From NCBI GenBank assembly GCA_964654535.1, contig CAZZIZ010000014.1, positions 1 through 33,220 on the forward strand: a stretch of 33,220 bases of DNA, read 5' to 3'. Under the pieces are notes generated by a model. That model saw only the letters and a program-made list of their open reading frames with translations. It was not told where the DNA came from and searched no databases. Below are positions 25,135 to 33,220 of the stretch, piece by piece (position 1 is the stretch's first letter; every line of letters starts with the position of its first letter). Both the position numbers and the translations under genes were made by a program. Source of the stretch: CAZZIZ01 sp964654535 (GTDB lineage Bacteria > Bacteroidota > Bacteroidia > Chitinophagales > UBA2359).

Positions 25135-25647
25135 ATGAGATTTCTATCATTTTTATTCATTGTGTTTTGGCTAGCCTTTAGCGGGTATTGGTATACCTGC
25201 AAAGTCCGCTGTGCATGCAATGAGCCTTTGAGTTTTTTCAACTCGAGCTCCAATCCTACTTCATCTGATAAAGCCCAAAATGCTAATGCCTTAGCAGATT
25301 CGAAGAAAGACAAGAAGAAAGCAAATAAAAGCGAGCCTAAGGTGGGAATTCTTTTCAACTGCAATGAGTCTGGTTTTGTAAAAGGAGATGACTATGATTC
25401 GGTCATACAGACCCTGCAAGAAAAAACTGATCTGATGGATAAGCTCTACATTTTCGGTTTATACAGTCTTGAAGAAACCAATCGTTCAAAATACGAGAAC
25501 CTCGGATTGGCCAGAGCAGGTGCAATACGTCAGCAGTTGCGAAAGCATATCGATATTGATAAAATGGCTATTGAGTCAGTTCTCAACAAGGATGTAGGAA
25601 CTGATTGTGATGAACCTTTTCAAGCTGTTAGATTTCTCTGGGAATAA
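25135..25647 (+). CDS. OmpA-like domain protein, membrane-anchored
   Basis: 170-residue protein with an N-terminal hydrophobic helix (residues 2-21, LSFLFIVFWLAFSGYWYTC) and a Cys-rich segment CKVRCACN directly after it. A linker rich in Ser, Asn and Lys (about 35-65) follows, then a domain of about 100 residues. The segment NLGLARAGAIRQQL is the OmpA C-terminal peptidoglycan-binding pattern (usually N-x-x-L-S-x-x-R-A). The rest of that fold is divergent, so peptidoglycan binding is probable but not certain. The next gene starts 12 bases later; the two look like an operon. Confidence 0.6.
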   Translation: MRFLSFLFIVFWLAFSGYWYTCKVRCACNEPLSFFNSSSNPTSSDKAQNANALADSKKDKKKANKSEPKVGILFNCNESGFVKGDDYDSVIQTLQEKTDLMDKLYIFGLYSLEETNRSKYENLGLARAGAIRQQLRKHIDIDKMAIESVLNKDVGTDCDEPFQAVRFLWE

Positions 25648-25659
25648 ATTGTTAATGCT

Positions 25660-25944
25660 ATGATGGAAATACTTCAAAACTTATTCGGCAACAACCAGTG
25701 CAGCTTCAATGAAGCATTACTTGAGTTTGCAATTATAGGAACAGGTTTCTTTTTACTGGGAACAATTTTCCGTAGACTGTTTAGAAAACGCAATTACAAG
25801 AAAGCCTACAAAGAAATTGAACGCGAGGAGCGCGCTTTGCGCTTAGAAAAACGATCTCTTGGCAATGAGGTAAAGAATCAACAGGAGCGTATCTATCAAT
25901 TAGAAAGACAATTGCGCGCAATTAAAAAACAATCTAAGAGTTAA
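25660..25944 (+). CDS. Small membrane protein with coiled coil
   Basis: Unrecognised 94-residue protein. Residues 19-39 form one transmembrane helix (ALLEFAIIGTGFFLLGTIF), followed at once by RRLFRKRNYKKAY and a long charged coiled coil (about residues 45-90, rich in Glu, Arg, Gln and Leu). The Arg/Lys cluster just after the helix favours a cytoplasmic coiled coil. It starts 12 bases after the OmpA-like gene, and three hairpins including a terminator follow it. The start is the first of two tandem ATGs. Function unknown; a partner role with the OmpA-like protein is inference. Confidence 0.65.
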   Translation: MMEILQNLFGNNQCSFNEALLEFAIIGTGFFLLGTIFRRLFRKRNYKKAYKEIEREERALRLEKRSLGNEVKNQQERIYQLERQLRAIKKQSKS

Positions 25945-26011
25945 AGATATTGCACGGTCCTCGTGCAACAACCAACCAATATGTCTCAATCAACGATTGA
26001 GCAGAGAAATG

Positions 26012-26034
26012 GAGGCTTCGGCCTCTATTTTTTT
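26012..26034 (+). terminator. Rho-independent terminator after the OmpA-like pair
   Basis: A stem GAGGC / GCCTC with a TTCG loop (26012-26025) is followed by TATTTTTTT. Two more hairpins precede it: 25950-25968 (7-bp stem TTGCACG/CGTGCAA) and 25985-26001 (6-bp stem CTCAAT/ATTGAG). The same hairpin could serve clpB on the other strand, where it is followed by a weaker T-rich run. Confidence 0.8.
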
Positions 26035-26067
26035 GCCCTAAATCCAGATGTATTTTACCAGCGTGAA

Positions 26068-28686
26068 TTAGTTCTGAGAGAATGCAGCTCTACCACCATT
26101 CGAAAAAACCAATTGTCCTGAATCCACATCCACCTCTATCTTATCGCTCTTGGATATCTCGCCAGCAATAATTTTCTTGGACAAAAGGTTTATAACCTCC
26201 TTTTGGACAAACCGCTTGATAGGTCTTGCACCAAATTGTGGATCAAAGCTGAGCTCGGCAATCCATGCAACCGTTTTAGGCGTGAAAGAAACATCCATTT
26301 CTTTTTCGGCTAATTGCTCGCTGAGGGCGTTTAATTGTATTTCTACGATCTCCTTGATCTCCTCTTCCATCAGTGGCTGAAACATTATGGCCTCGTCGAT
26401 GCGATTGAAAAACTCAGGGCGAATTGACTTTTTCAATTGTTCAATGACTTGAATTTTCGTCGTCGCAACAACGCCGGTTTTGTTCTCTTCACTTAGGTCT
26501 GCAAAATTCTCTTGGATAATGTTCGCACCCATATTGGAAGTCATAATTATAATCGTGTTCTTAAAATTGACAGTGCGTCCTTTATTGTCGGTTAGTCTTC
26601 CGTCATCTAGAACTTGTAGCAAAACGTTGAACACATCTGGATGTCCTTTTTCAATTTCGTCTAGTAAGACAACTGAATAAGGTTTTCTACGCACCGCTTC
26701 AGTGAGCTGTCCACCTTCGTCGAAACCAACGTAGCCCGGAGGCGCTCCTACTAAACGCGCCACAGAATGTTTTTCTTGGTATTCCGACATATCGATACGC
26801 ACCACGGCGTGCTCGTCGTTGAACATAAACTCGGCTAAAGCCTTTGCCAGTTCGGTCTTCCCTACTCCTGTTGTTCCTAAGAAAATGAACGAACCTATTG
26901 GTTTGTTAGGATCCTGCAACCCCGCTCTGCTCCTACGTATGGCGTCGGCTACAGCGGTAATCGCCTCTTCTTGACCGACCACTCTTTTATGCAATCCTTC
27001 TTCAAGGTTGAGCAACTTTTCGCGTTCGGATTCCAGCATTCGGGTAACTGGTATGTTGGTCCACTTGGCTACGATAGCGGCTATGTCTTCTGCATCGACT
27101 TCCTCTTTTACCATACGCATTGCACCATCAACTTTCGACAATGCAGCTTCTTCATTAGCCAAGGCAGCTTCTGCTTCCTTAATCTTCCCATAGCGTAACT
27201 CGGCTACCTTACCGTAGTCTCCCGCACGCTCAAACTGCTCAGCTTGTAGTTTTAAGTTTTCTATTTCGCGCTTTAAGTTTTGAATGCCGTCTATTTGCTC
27301 TTTCTCAGATTGCCACTTACTGTTTATCGAATCGCGTTCTTCTTTCAAATTGGAAATTTCATCTTCCAATTTTTCCAATAAACTCTTATCATTTTCTCTA
27401 CGAATGGCCTCTCGCTCAATTTCCAACTGAATAATTTTACGTTGCACCTCATCCAGCTCCTCTGGAACAGAATTTATCTCTAGCTTAAGTTTCGCCGCCG
27501 CTTCATCGATTAAATCAATCGCTTTATCCGGTAAAAAACGATCCGAGATGTAGCGAGTACTCAAATCGACAGAAGCAATAATCGCTTCATCTTTAATTTT
27601 AACCTTATGGTGACTTTCATAACGCTCTTTGAGTCCACGCATTATTGAAATAGCATCTTCACGCTGAGGCTCGTCGATTATTACTTTTTGAAAGCGTCTT
27701 TCGAGCGCCTTGTCTTTTTCAAAGTACTTCTGGTACTCGTCTAATGTAGTTGCACCAACAGTCCGCAGCTCACCACGCGCCAGAGCGGGTTTCAAGATAT
27801 TGGCAGCATCCAATGCACCATCGGTTTTACCTGCACCGACTAAAGTATGTATCTCATCAATGAAAAGAATAATCTCTCCATTTGCTTGCTTTATCTCTTT
27901 TATGACTGCTTTCAAGCGCTCTTCGAAGTCGCCACGAAATTTTGCGCCCGCCATCATTGCACCTATGTCCAAGGAATAGATGGTTTTTGACTTTAAGTTT
28001 TCAGGAACATCTCCATTGACAATACGATGGGCTAAGCCTTCCGCTATTGCCGTTTTACCAACACCAGGTTCTCCAACTAAAACTGGATTGTTTTTAGTTC
28101 TTCGGCTAAGAATATGTAAGACTCTGCGGATTTCTTCATCTCGTCCTATTACTGGATCAAGCTTTCCCTCATTAACCAACTCGTTTAAGTTGTTGGCGTA
28201 CTTACCCAAAGCATTAAACGAGCCCTCCGCGTTTTGCTGATTGACTGAACTTCCTTTGCGCAAATCTTTTACCGCTGCTTTTAAATCTTTGACACTTGCT
28301 CCCGCGTCTTTCAAAATACTAGCCGCGTCGCTTTTTACCGAAACAATGGCCAGCAACATATGGGAAACGGAAACAAATTCGTCCTTCATTTCTTTGGCTA
28401 AGGACTGCGCTTTTAAAAGCACTTCGTTTGCGCGGTTTGCAATTTGAGGCTGTTGCGCTTCCGTTAAGCGCGCATAAGTATCGAGCTGGGTTTTAACCAC
28501 ATCCTTTACACGTTCAACGTTTACGTTGGCTTTTTTAAGTAAAAAGGGAACCGTATCATCTTCTATTTGAAACAATGCCGCGAGGATATGCAGAGGCTCT
28601 ATAATGCTATGCTTACGCTCATAGGCCACACCCTGCGCTCCTGCGAGCGATTCTTGTGCCTTTATGGTAAACTTGTTGAAATTCAT
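26068..28686 (-). CDS. clpB: ATP-dependent chaperone ClpB
   Basis: Cytoplasmic hexameric disaggregase that extracts proteins from aggregates together with DnaK. 872 residues, full length. The Clp N-terminal repeats cover 1-150; the first AAA+ domain has GEPGVGKTA (205-213), LFIDEIHTLVGAG and GATTLDEYQ; a coiled-coil middle domain (about 405-525) separates it from the second AAA+ domain with GTTGVGKTELAKA, VVLLDEIEKGHPDV and the arginine-finger region; the C-terminal D2-small domain has FDPQFGARPIKR. ATG at 28684-28686. It stands alone; I saw no heat-shock-type promoter I could support in the 285 bases upstream. Confidence 0.97.
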   Translation of the reverse strand: MNFNKFTIKAQESLAGAQGVAYERKHSIIEPLHILAALFQIEDDTVPFLLKKANVNVERVKDVVKTQLDTYARLTEAQQPQIANRANEVLLKAQSLAKEMKDEFVSVSHMLLAIVSVKSDAASILKDAGASVKDLKAAVKDLRKGSSVNQQNAEGSFNALGKYANNLNELVNEGKLDPVIGRDEEIRRVLHILSRRTKNNPVLVGEPGVGKTAIAEGLAHRIVNGDVPENLKSKTIYSLDIGAMMAGAKFRGDFEERLKAVIKEIKQANGEIILFIDEIHTLVGAGKTDGALDAANILKPALARGELRTVGATTLDEYQKYFEKDKALERRFQKVIIDEPQREDAISIMRGLKERYESHHKVKIKDEAIIASVDLSTRYISDRFLPDKAIDLIDEAAAKLKLEINSVPEELDEVQRKIIQLEIEREAIRRENDKSLLEKLEDEISNLKEERDSINSKWQSEKEQIDGIQNLKREIENLKLQAEQFERAGDYGKVAELRYGKIKEAEAALANEEAALSKVDGAMRMVKEEVDAEDIAAIVAKWTNIPVTRMLESEREKLLNLEEGLHKRVVGQEEAITAVADAIRRSRAGLQDPNKPIGSFIFLGTTGVGKTELAKALAEFMFNDEHAVVRIDMSEYQEKHSVARLVGAPPGYVGFDEGGQLTEAVRRKPYSVVLLDEIEKGHPDVFNVLLQVLDDGRLTDNKGRTVNFKNTIIIMTSNMGANIIQENFADLSEENKTGVVATTKIQVIEQLKKSIRPEFFNRIDEAIMFQPLMEEEIKEIVEIQLNALSEQLAEKEMDVSFTPKTVAWIAELSFDPQFGARPIKRFVQKEVINLLSKKIIAGEISKSDKIEVDVDSGQLVFSNGGRAAFSQN

Positions 28687-28971
28687 TCTCAGTATTTCTT
28701 ATAAGAGGTCAAGTTTTATGCCCTTCTAATAAAAGCAGATTTTTCAGCAAAAATGGCATATCTACTTGATTTTCAGCGGTCAAAGTGTCTATCTACATTC
28801 AAAACAACTGCCAATCTTTCTAGAATAACTTAATCTGAATGTACTCAAAAGCTATTCTTCTAATATCCAAATTAGAAAACTGTCGGCTATCCACACAAGT
28901 TAAAAAGACCCTATGGAAACATTCATTCCACCGCGCTTTAGGGAGTTATTTTCAAGGTCAAATACAAAGCA

Positions 28972-31900
28972 TTGAGCTCTAATAATCTATACCAATTCGA
29001 AGCCTTCAAAGATCGTCATATTGGACCGTCAAAAAGTGACGTCCAAGAAATGTTATCCGTCCTAGAATTGGATAATATTGATCGTCTGATTTACGAGACT
29101 GTTCCCAGTACCATTACTCTTGACAAGGAAATGGATATCGAGGCTGCAGTTACGGAAATGGCTTATTTAAAAAAAGTCAAAGCCATCTCGAGCAAAAACA
29201 AAGTTTTTAAATCCTATTTGGGCGACGGTTATTATCCTTGTTTTGTTCCACCAGTTATTCAAAGAAATATTTTAGAAAACCCGGGTTGGTACACGCAGTA
29301 CACGCCTTATCAGTCAGAAATTTCTCAAGGACGTTTAGAGGCCTTGTTAAATTTTCAAACTATGGTTTCCGACCTCACCGGTATGGAACTCGCAAATGCA
29401 TCTCTGCTCGACGAAGCAACTGCAGCGGCAGAGGCTATGCTTTTAATGCGCAGTGTAAAAAACAAAAAGAATAAAGAGGCCAACGTGTTGTGTGTTTCCG
29501 AAAACTGCTTTCGAACCACAATAGACGTATTACAAACCAGAGCCGAACCACTCGGTATCGTTTTACAAATTGTATCACCTGACTCCTTCGATTTACACGA
29601 AAATGTATTCGGAGTAGTGCTGCAGTATCCAGATCGCTATGGAGCGATTAGTGACTTTAAAGAACTTGCTGCGGAGTGTAAAACAAAAAACATATTGCTG
29701 ACAGTTGCAAGCGACTTGTTGGCTCTATGCAGGTGCAAGGCGCCTGGAGAATGGGGAGCAGACATTGTCGTAGGTAACACTCAGCGTTTCGGCGTTCCTA
29801 TGGGTTTTGGCGGGCCGCACGCGGCCTACTTCGCAACAAAGGACGTCTATAAGCGATTGATTCCGGGGCGAATCATAGGCGTTTCCATAGACCAAAACGA
29901 AAAGCCCGCATTCCGTATGGCGCTGCAAACGAGAGAGCAGCATATCAGAAGAGAAAAAGCAACTTCAAATATCTGCACCGCTCAAGCGCTATTGGCGATT
30001 ATGTCTGGAATGTATGCCGTCTATCACGGGCCAGAAGGATTAAGACAGATAGCTAGTCGCGTTCATTACCTCGCTTGTATTCTCGAAAACAAAATTCAAA
30101 AATTTGGTTTCGAACAACTCAACGGCGCATTCTTTGATACCATTTGTATCAATTTGGCCGACAAGGATGAAACCCTAGTTACTAAACTAAAACTAAGATG
30201 CAATCGCTCCAAGATCAACTTAAAGTTCTGCAAAGGACATTGCAGCATCGCTTTAGATGAAACCACGACTTACGAAGACCTACTTTTACTCGAAGAAATT
30301 TTTGCAGAAGTAAGTGGCAATGTTTTTATCCCGAGTCACTTGAATGGTCAGTATAAAAATTTACCCGAGCGTTTGCACAATGCTATGCTTCGCGAAACGG
30401 ATTTCCTAACGCACCCAGTTTTTAATAGCCATCATTCTGAAACAAAAATGTTGCGCTACATCAAACTGTTAGAAAGCAAAGATTTATCCCTTACGCATTC
30501 TATGATTCCGCTGGGATCTTGCACAATGAAGCTCAACGCAACGAGCGAGTTAATGCCCATTAGTTTTGAAGCATTCAGCAACGTGCATCCTTTCGTTCCC
30601 TTGGAGCAAGTAGAAGGCTACCTAGAAATAATAGAAGAACTAGAACGCGACTTATGTGCCGTTACTGGATTCCACGCTTGCTCTTTGCAACCTAACTCAG
30701 GCGCACAAGGAGAATATGCTGGTCTAATGGTCATCAGAAAATTCCACGAGGCCAATGGCGATCAGCACCGTGACATAGTGCTAATTCCTAGCTCGGCGCA
30801 CGGTACAAATCCGGCGAGTGCTATTCTAGCAGGAATGAAAGTGGTGGTGGTCGCTTGCGATCAGCATGGCAACGTGGACACGAAAGNNNNNNNNNNNNNN
30901 NNNNNNNNNNNNNNNNNNNNNNNNNNNNNNNNNNNNNNNNNNNNNNNNNNNNNNNNNNNNNNNNNNNNNNNNNNNNNNNNNNNNNNGGAATGAAAGTGGT
31001 GGTGGTCGCTTGCGATCAGCATGGCAACGTGGACACGAAAGACCTTATTGTTAAATGCGAACAGCACAAGGACAAGCTTGCCGCCTTAATGATTACTTAT
31101 CCATCTACACATGGCGTGTTCGAAGAAAAAATAATGGAGGTCTGTTCCGTAGTGCATCAACACGGTGGGCAAGTGTATATGGATGGAGCCAATATGAATG
31201 CGCAGGTTGGTTTGACCAACCCGCATATCATCGGAGCCGATGTTTGTCACCTGAACCTCCACAAAACTTTTGCCATACCGCACGGTGGTGGTGGTCCTGG
31301 AATGGGACCAATTTGTGTTGCGAAGCACTTAGCACCACATTTACCGAACCATCTAAGATTGCCTAGCTACCTTGACGAAAGTCGAATGGGTGCAGTAGCT
31401 TCGGCTCCTTGGGGTTCAGCGAGCATATTGCTCATTTCGTATGCCTATATAAAACTACTCGGTCCAAAAGGACTGACCGATGCAAGTAAATACGCGATAC
31501 TCAACGCGAATTATATCAAAGAGCGATTGGCTGATTACTACCCTATTCTTTATTCGGGTAAAAAGTTTGGTCGCGTAGCGCACGAACTTATTGTCGATAT
31601 GCGCAAGTACAAAGAAGATACCGATGTAAGCGTAGAAGATGTTGCCAAGCGCCTAATGGACTATGGTTTTCACGCGCCGACGGTTTCTTTCCCGGTACCC
31701 GGTACTATAATGATTGAACCGACAGAAAGCGAAAGCAAGGACGAACTCGATCGCTTTTGTGATGCCATGATTTGTATCAACGAGGAGATTCGCGAGATTG
31801 CCGAAGGTAAATTCGACAAGGAAAACAACGTGCTAAAAAACGCTCCGCACACGATGCAGGAGGTCAGCGCTTCCGAATGGACTTATCCGTATTCTAGAGA

Positions 31901-32039
31901 GAAGGCTGCTTTTCCAAAAGCCTTTGTTCGCGAGAGAAAATTTTGGGCGCCAGTAAAACGCATCAACAATTCGTATGGCGACCGCAATTTATTCTGCAGC
32001 TGTCCGCCGATTAGTTCGTTTGAGGTAGTAGAAGCTTAG
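28972..32039 (+). CDS. gcvP: Glycine dehydrogenase (decarboxylating), P protein
   Basis: PLP-dependent P protein of the glycine cleavage system, which decarboxylates glycine and passes aminomethyl to the H protein. An artificial gap splits it: the 55 bases before the Ns (30832-30886) are repeated exactly after them (30987-31041). Dropping one copy and the Ns leaves 2913 bases, exactly 971 codons including the stop, which is a normal full-length GcvP. Signatures are DRHIGPS at the N-terminus, YTPYQSEISQGRLEALLNF, GFGGPHAAYFATKD, MIPLGSCTMKLNA, SSAHGTNPASA, the PLP-lysine segment HLNLHKTFAIPHGGGGPG, and EPTESESKDELDRF. The start is TTG at 28972: an in-frame TAG lies 11 codons upstream and no ATG intervenes. 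Repeat copy D begins 15 bases after the stop. Confidence 0.95.
30887..30986. other. Artificial assembly gap (100 N) inside gcvP
   Basis: Exactly 100 Ns, flanked by identical 55-base sequences at 30832-30886 and 30987-31041. The contigs overlap, so no sequence appears to be missing. Confidence 0.97.
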
Positions 32040-32053
32040 CATAAAATTTATTT

Positions 32054-32285
32054 GGGAGTATCCCTTCTTCCAGCAAGCTGGAAAGGGTCGGGCTTTCGGG
32101 GCTCGCTCTGTTCTGTTTTCTTCACGCAAAACACGTCTAGCTCTTCGAGCTAAGTGTTTGTGTTCGAAAACAACAGGAGCTCAAACACAGACCAACGAAG
32201 CGACTTAGTGTCAAGAATATTTCGGTAAAAAATATTCTTCTGACCCTAAGTCCCTTCATTGGTCTACCCCTCTATCCCTTACTCG
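32054..32285 (+). repeat. Structured interspersed repeat, copy D (longest)
   Basis: 232 bases, same orientation as gcvP. It opens GGGAGTATCCC and closes CTATCCCTTACTCG. Hairpin 1 is 32062-32087, abutting the core GGGTCGGGCT (32085-32094). Stem 2 pairs 32105-32120 with 32166-32180, and the capping hairpin 32138-32152 has the 6-bp stem TAGCTC / GAGCTA. It alone has a fourth element: a near-perfect long stem with arms about 32189-32221 and 32231-32265. Confidence 0.88.
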
Positions 32286-32318
32286 GTTCTAGACGCGAAA
32301 CTACTTTACTTAAAATGG

Positions 32319-32471
32319 TGCGAGCCTCCTGGCTCGTTCCGTTCCAAGCTGAAGGGCTGTGATTAACCTTAACCAATCCAACCATACTGTAGCAAGACGT
32401 TGCAGACGCTTTTGCTAGAGGTCGTGCGGACTGCAAGTCCGCCACTTATTTCACCCCGACTAAAGTCGGGG
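32319..32471. repeat. Cluster of short palindromes, REP-like
   Basis: Three hairpins lie in 150 bases of gene-free sequence: CGAGCC/GGCTCG at 32321-32336, GCGGACT/AGTCCGC at 32426-32442, and CCCCGACT/AGTCGGGG at 32454-32471. The first two are each preceded by GTG. This resembles paired extragenic palindromes mobilised by RAYT transposases, but no such transposase is in the window. The third could act as a weak terminator. Confidence 0.4.
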
Positions 32472-32492
32472 CGATTTATTAGTGATTGCTTA

Positions 32493-32519
32493 TTGATTCA
32501 CTTATTAAAGTTATCTTTC
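32493..32519 (+). promoter_or_regulatory. Possible promoter of the right-end membrane protein
   Basis: TTG at 32493-32495, a 16-base spacer, and TATCTTTC at 32512-32519, one mismatch from TAnnTTTG. The ATG is 14 bases downstream. Confidence 0.35.
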
Positions 32520-32532
32520 ATACAATAGTAAA

Positions 32533-33201
32533 ATGAAGTACACTCGAAAAGACAAACAAACCAATAAAGCATTCATGCTTTTCATATCCTTCTTCGGTAT
32601 CAGCCTGCTCTATTTGGGATTCTTTAAAGTCCATTGGGCGTGGAATCTATTGACAATACCAATTGGCTTAACTGCTGTCATTTCGGGCTACAAAAGCTAC
32701 AAGAGAACAAAACTCCTTATTCAGGAAATAGAGTTTGATAAAGACAAAGTTCTTGTCCGATTTCTCAATGGAAGTCAGAAAGAAGTAAGAAACGAAAACC
32801 TCAGGTACGCTCTATTGGTAAAGAAGTTTTACAAACCAATCAGATCGATTGAACTAATAGAAAAAAGAAAATCAGGCTTGTTCCGTGGCAAAAGTCTAGG
32901 TATGATAAATTTAACCAAGTGGGATAAGAACATTGAACCTATTGCTGTTAACCTTATTCAGAACGGCTTCGAAAGAAAGAAATGGAAGTTTGGATGGAGC
33001 TTTGCGGATTTCTTTATGCTGTTTGCTATTCTATTCGGTATAAGCGAGGGATTAGCAGAAAACTATGTGGGAGAAGTTAGTGCCAATATGTCTGGTTTGG
33101 TTTTCGACTCTGCGATTCTTGCATCAGACTTCCAAGACGGATTGAGAAATAAGGGTGAGAACTTGGAAGAGAAGACTATTAATCGACTTAAAAAAAAGTA
33201 A
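32533..33201 (+). CDS. Unrecognised membrane protein
   Basis: 222-residue protein I do not recognise. The N-terminus is basic (MKYTRKDKQTNK), followed by two close transmembrane helices (about 13-31 and 36-54), then a soluble middle region of about 110 residues (LIQEIEFDKDKVLVRFL ... KFYKPIRSIELIE), which has alternating charged strands in the manner of a PH-like domain. A third hydrophobic segment (about 155-172, FADFFMLFAILFGISEGLA) and a charged C-terminus (KKK) follow. The two-helix-plus-strands layout resembles bacterial PH-domain membrane proteins, but this is only a layout match. ATG start; stop at 33201. Confidence 0.7.
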   Translation: MKYTRKDKQTNKAFMLFISFFGISLLYLGFFKVHWAWNLLTIPIGLTAVISGYKSYKRTKLLIQEIEFDKDKVLVRFLNGSQKEVRNENLRYALLVKKFYKPIRSIELIEKRKSGLFRGKSLGMINLTKWDKNIEPIAVNLIQNGFERKKWKFGWSFADFFMLFAILFGISEGLAENYVGEVSANMSGLVFDSAILASDFQDGLRNKGENLEEKTINRLKKK

Positions 33202-33220
33202 TACGTACAAAAAAAGGGGC

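Noticed and set aside
28972..32039. gcvP as a split or two-subunit enzyme (gcvPA/gcvPB)
   Set aside because: The break coincides exactly with an N run flanked by a 55-base duplication, and removing it gives one in-frame gene.
1..33220. tRNA, rRNA, CRISPR arrays, prophage or insertion sequences
   Set aside because: None was recognised in the intergenic stretches read on both strands; the repeats seen are not regularly spaced direct repeats, and no transposase or integrase gene is present.

Overview
The window looks like chromosomal DNA of a Bacteroidota bacterium (phylum level; family not decidable by eye). Three observations support this: secreted proteins end in type A sorting domains of the type IX secretion system (T9SS); several genes are preceded by the Bacteroidota promoter box TAnnTTTG, often with a TTG about 17-19 bases upstream, and lack clear Shine-Dalgarno sites; and the families present (DUF2795, deoxynucleoside kinase, collagen-like surface protein, M43 peptidase with SprB-like repeats) are typical of the phylum. 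The sequence is a scaffold with four 100-base N runs. Most genes are housekeeping or cell-surface genes, and no transposase, phage gene, CRISPR array, rRNA or tRNA was seen.

Layout. 1-2.64 kb (minus): a T9SS-exported protein followed by a collagen-like surface protein that runs off the left edge and is cut by two gaps. 3.0-6.74 kb (minus): a tight four-gene run of methyltransferase, trpS, deoxynucleoside kinase and cation/proton antiporter. 7.0-8.6 kb (plus): gatC, an ABC ATPase and a PduO-type adenosyltransferase, overlapping or nearly so, then a DUF2795 gene with its own promoter. 8.9-10.6 kb (minus): queA and ispD. 10.7-15.6 kb (plus): MacB/FtsX-like permease, prenyl diphosphate synthase, tyrS (interrupted by a gap) and a GT39-like membrane glycosyltransferase. 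15.6-17.5 kb (minus): methyltransferase and malate dehydrogenase with a lysine-rich tail. 17.6-19.9 kb (plus): secreted M43 metallopeptidase. 20.3-21.6 kb (minus): tilS. 21.7-22.7 kb (plus): pdhB. 22.7-24.5 kb (minus): BamA-like outer-membrane protein and a GT2 glycosyltransferase. 24.6-25.9 kb (plus): DCC-family protein, an OmpA-like protein and a small membrane coiled-coil protein. 26.1-28.7 kb (minus): clpB. 29.0-32.0 kb (plus): gcvP, interrupted by a gap that is evidently artificial. 32.5-33.2 kb (plus): an unrecognised membrane protein.

The most unusual signal is non-coding. Four copies (plus one degenerate copy) of a 165-230 base structured element lie between genes at about 6.8-7.0, 11.95-12.1, 20.1-20.3 and 32.05-32.3 kb. 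Three of the four clear copies share a GGGTCGGGCT core, an ATCCCT(C/T)AC-type end, a hairpin before the core, and a long second stem capped by a small hairpin; the fourth has a degenerate core but the same fold. The stem sequences differ between copies while the pairing is kept, as expected of a structured RNA. Three clear copies start 8-16 bases after the stop codon of a gene and point the same way as that gene, so they would be transcribed as 3' untranslated regions.

The N runs carry an assembly signature. At three of the four gaps a contig-end sequence of exactly 55 bases recurs nearby. In gcvP the two 55-base copies flank the gap directly, and removing one copy plus the Ns restores a single 970-codon frame.
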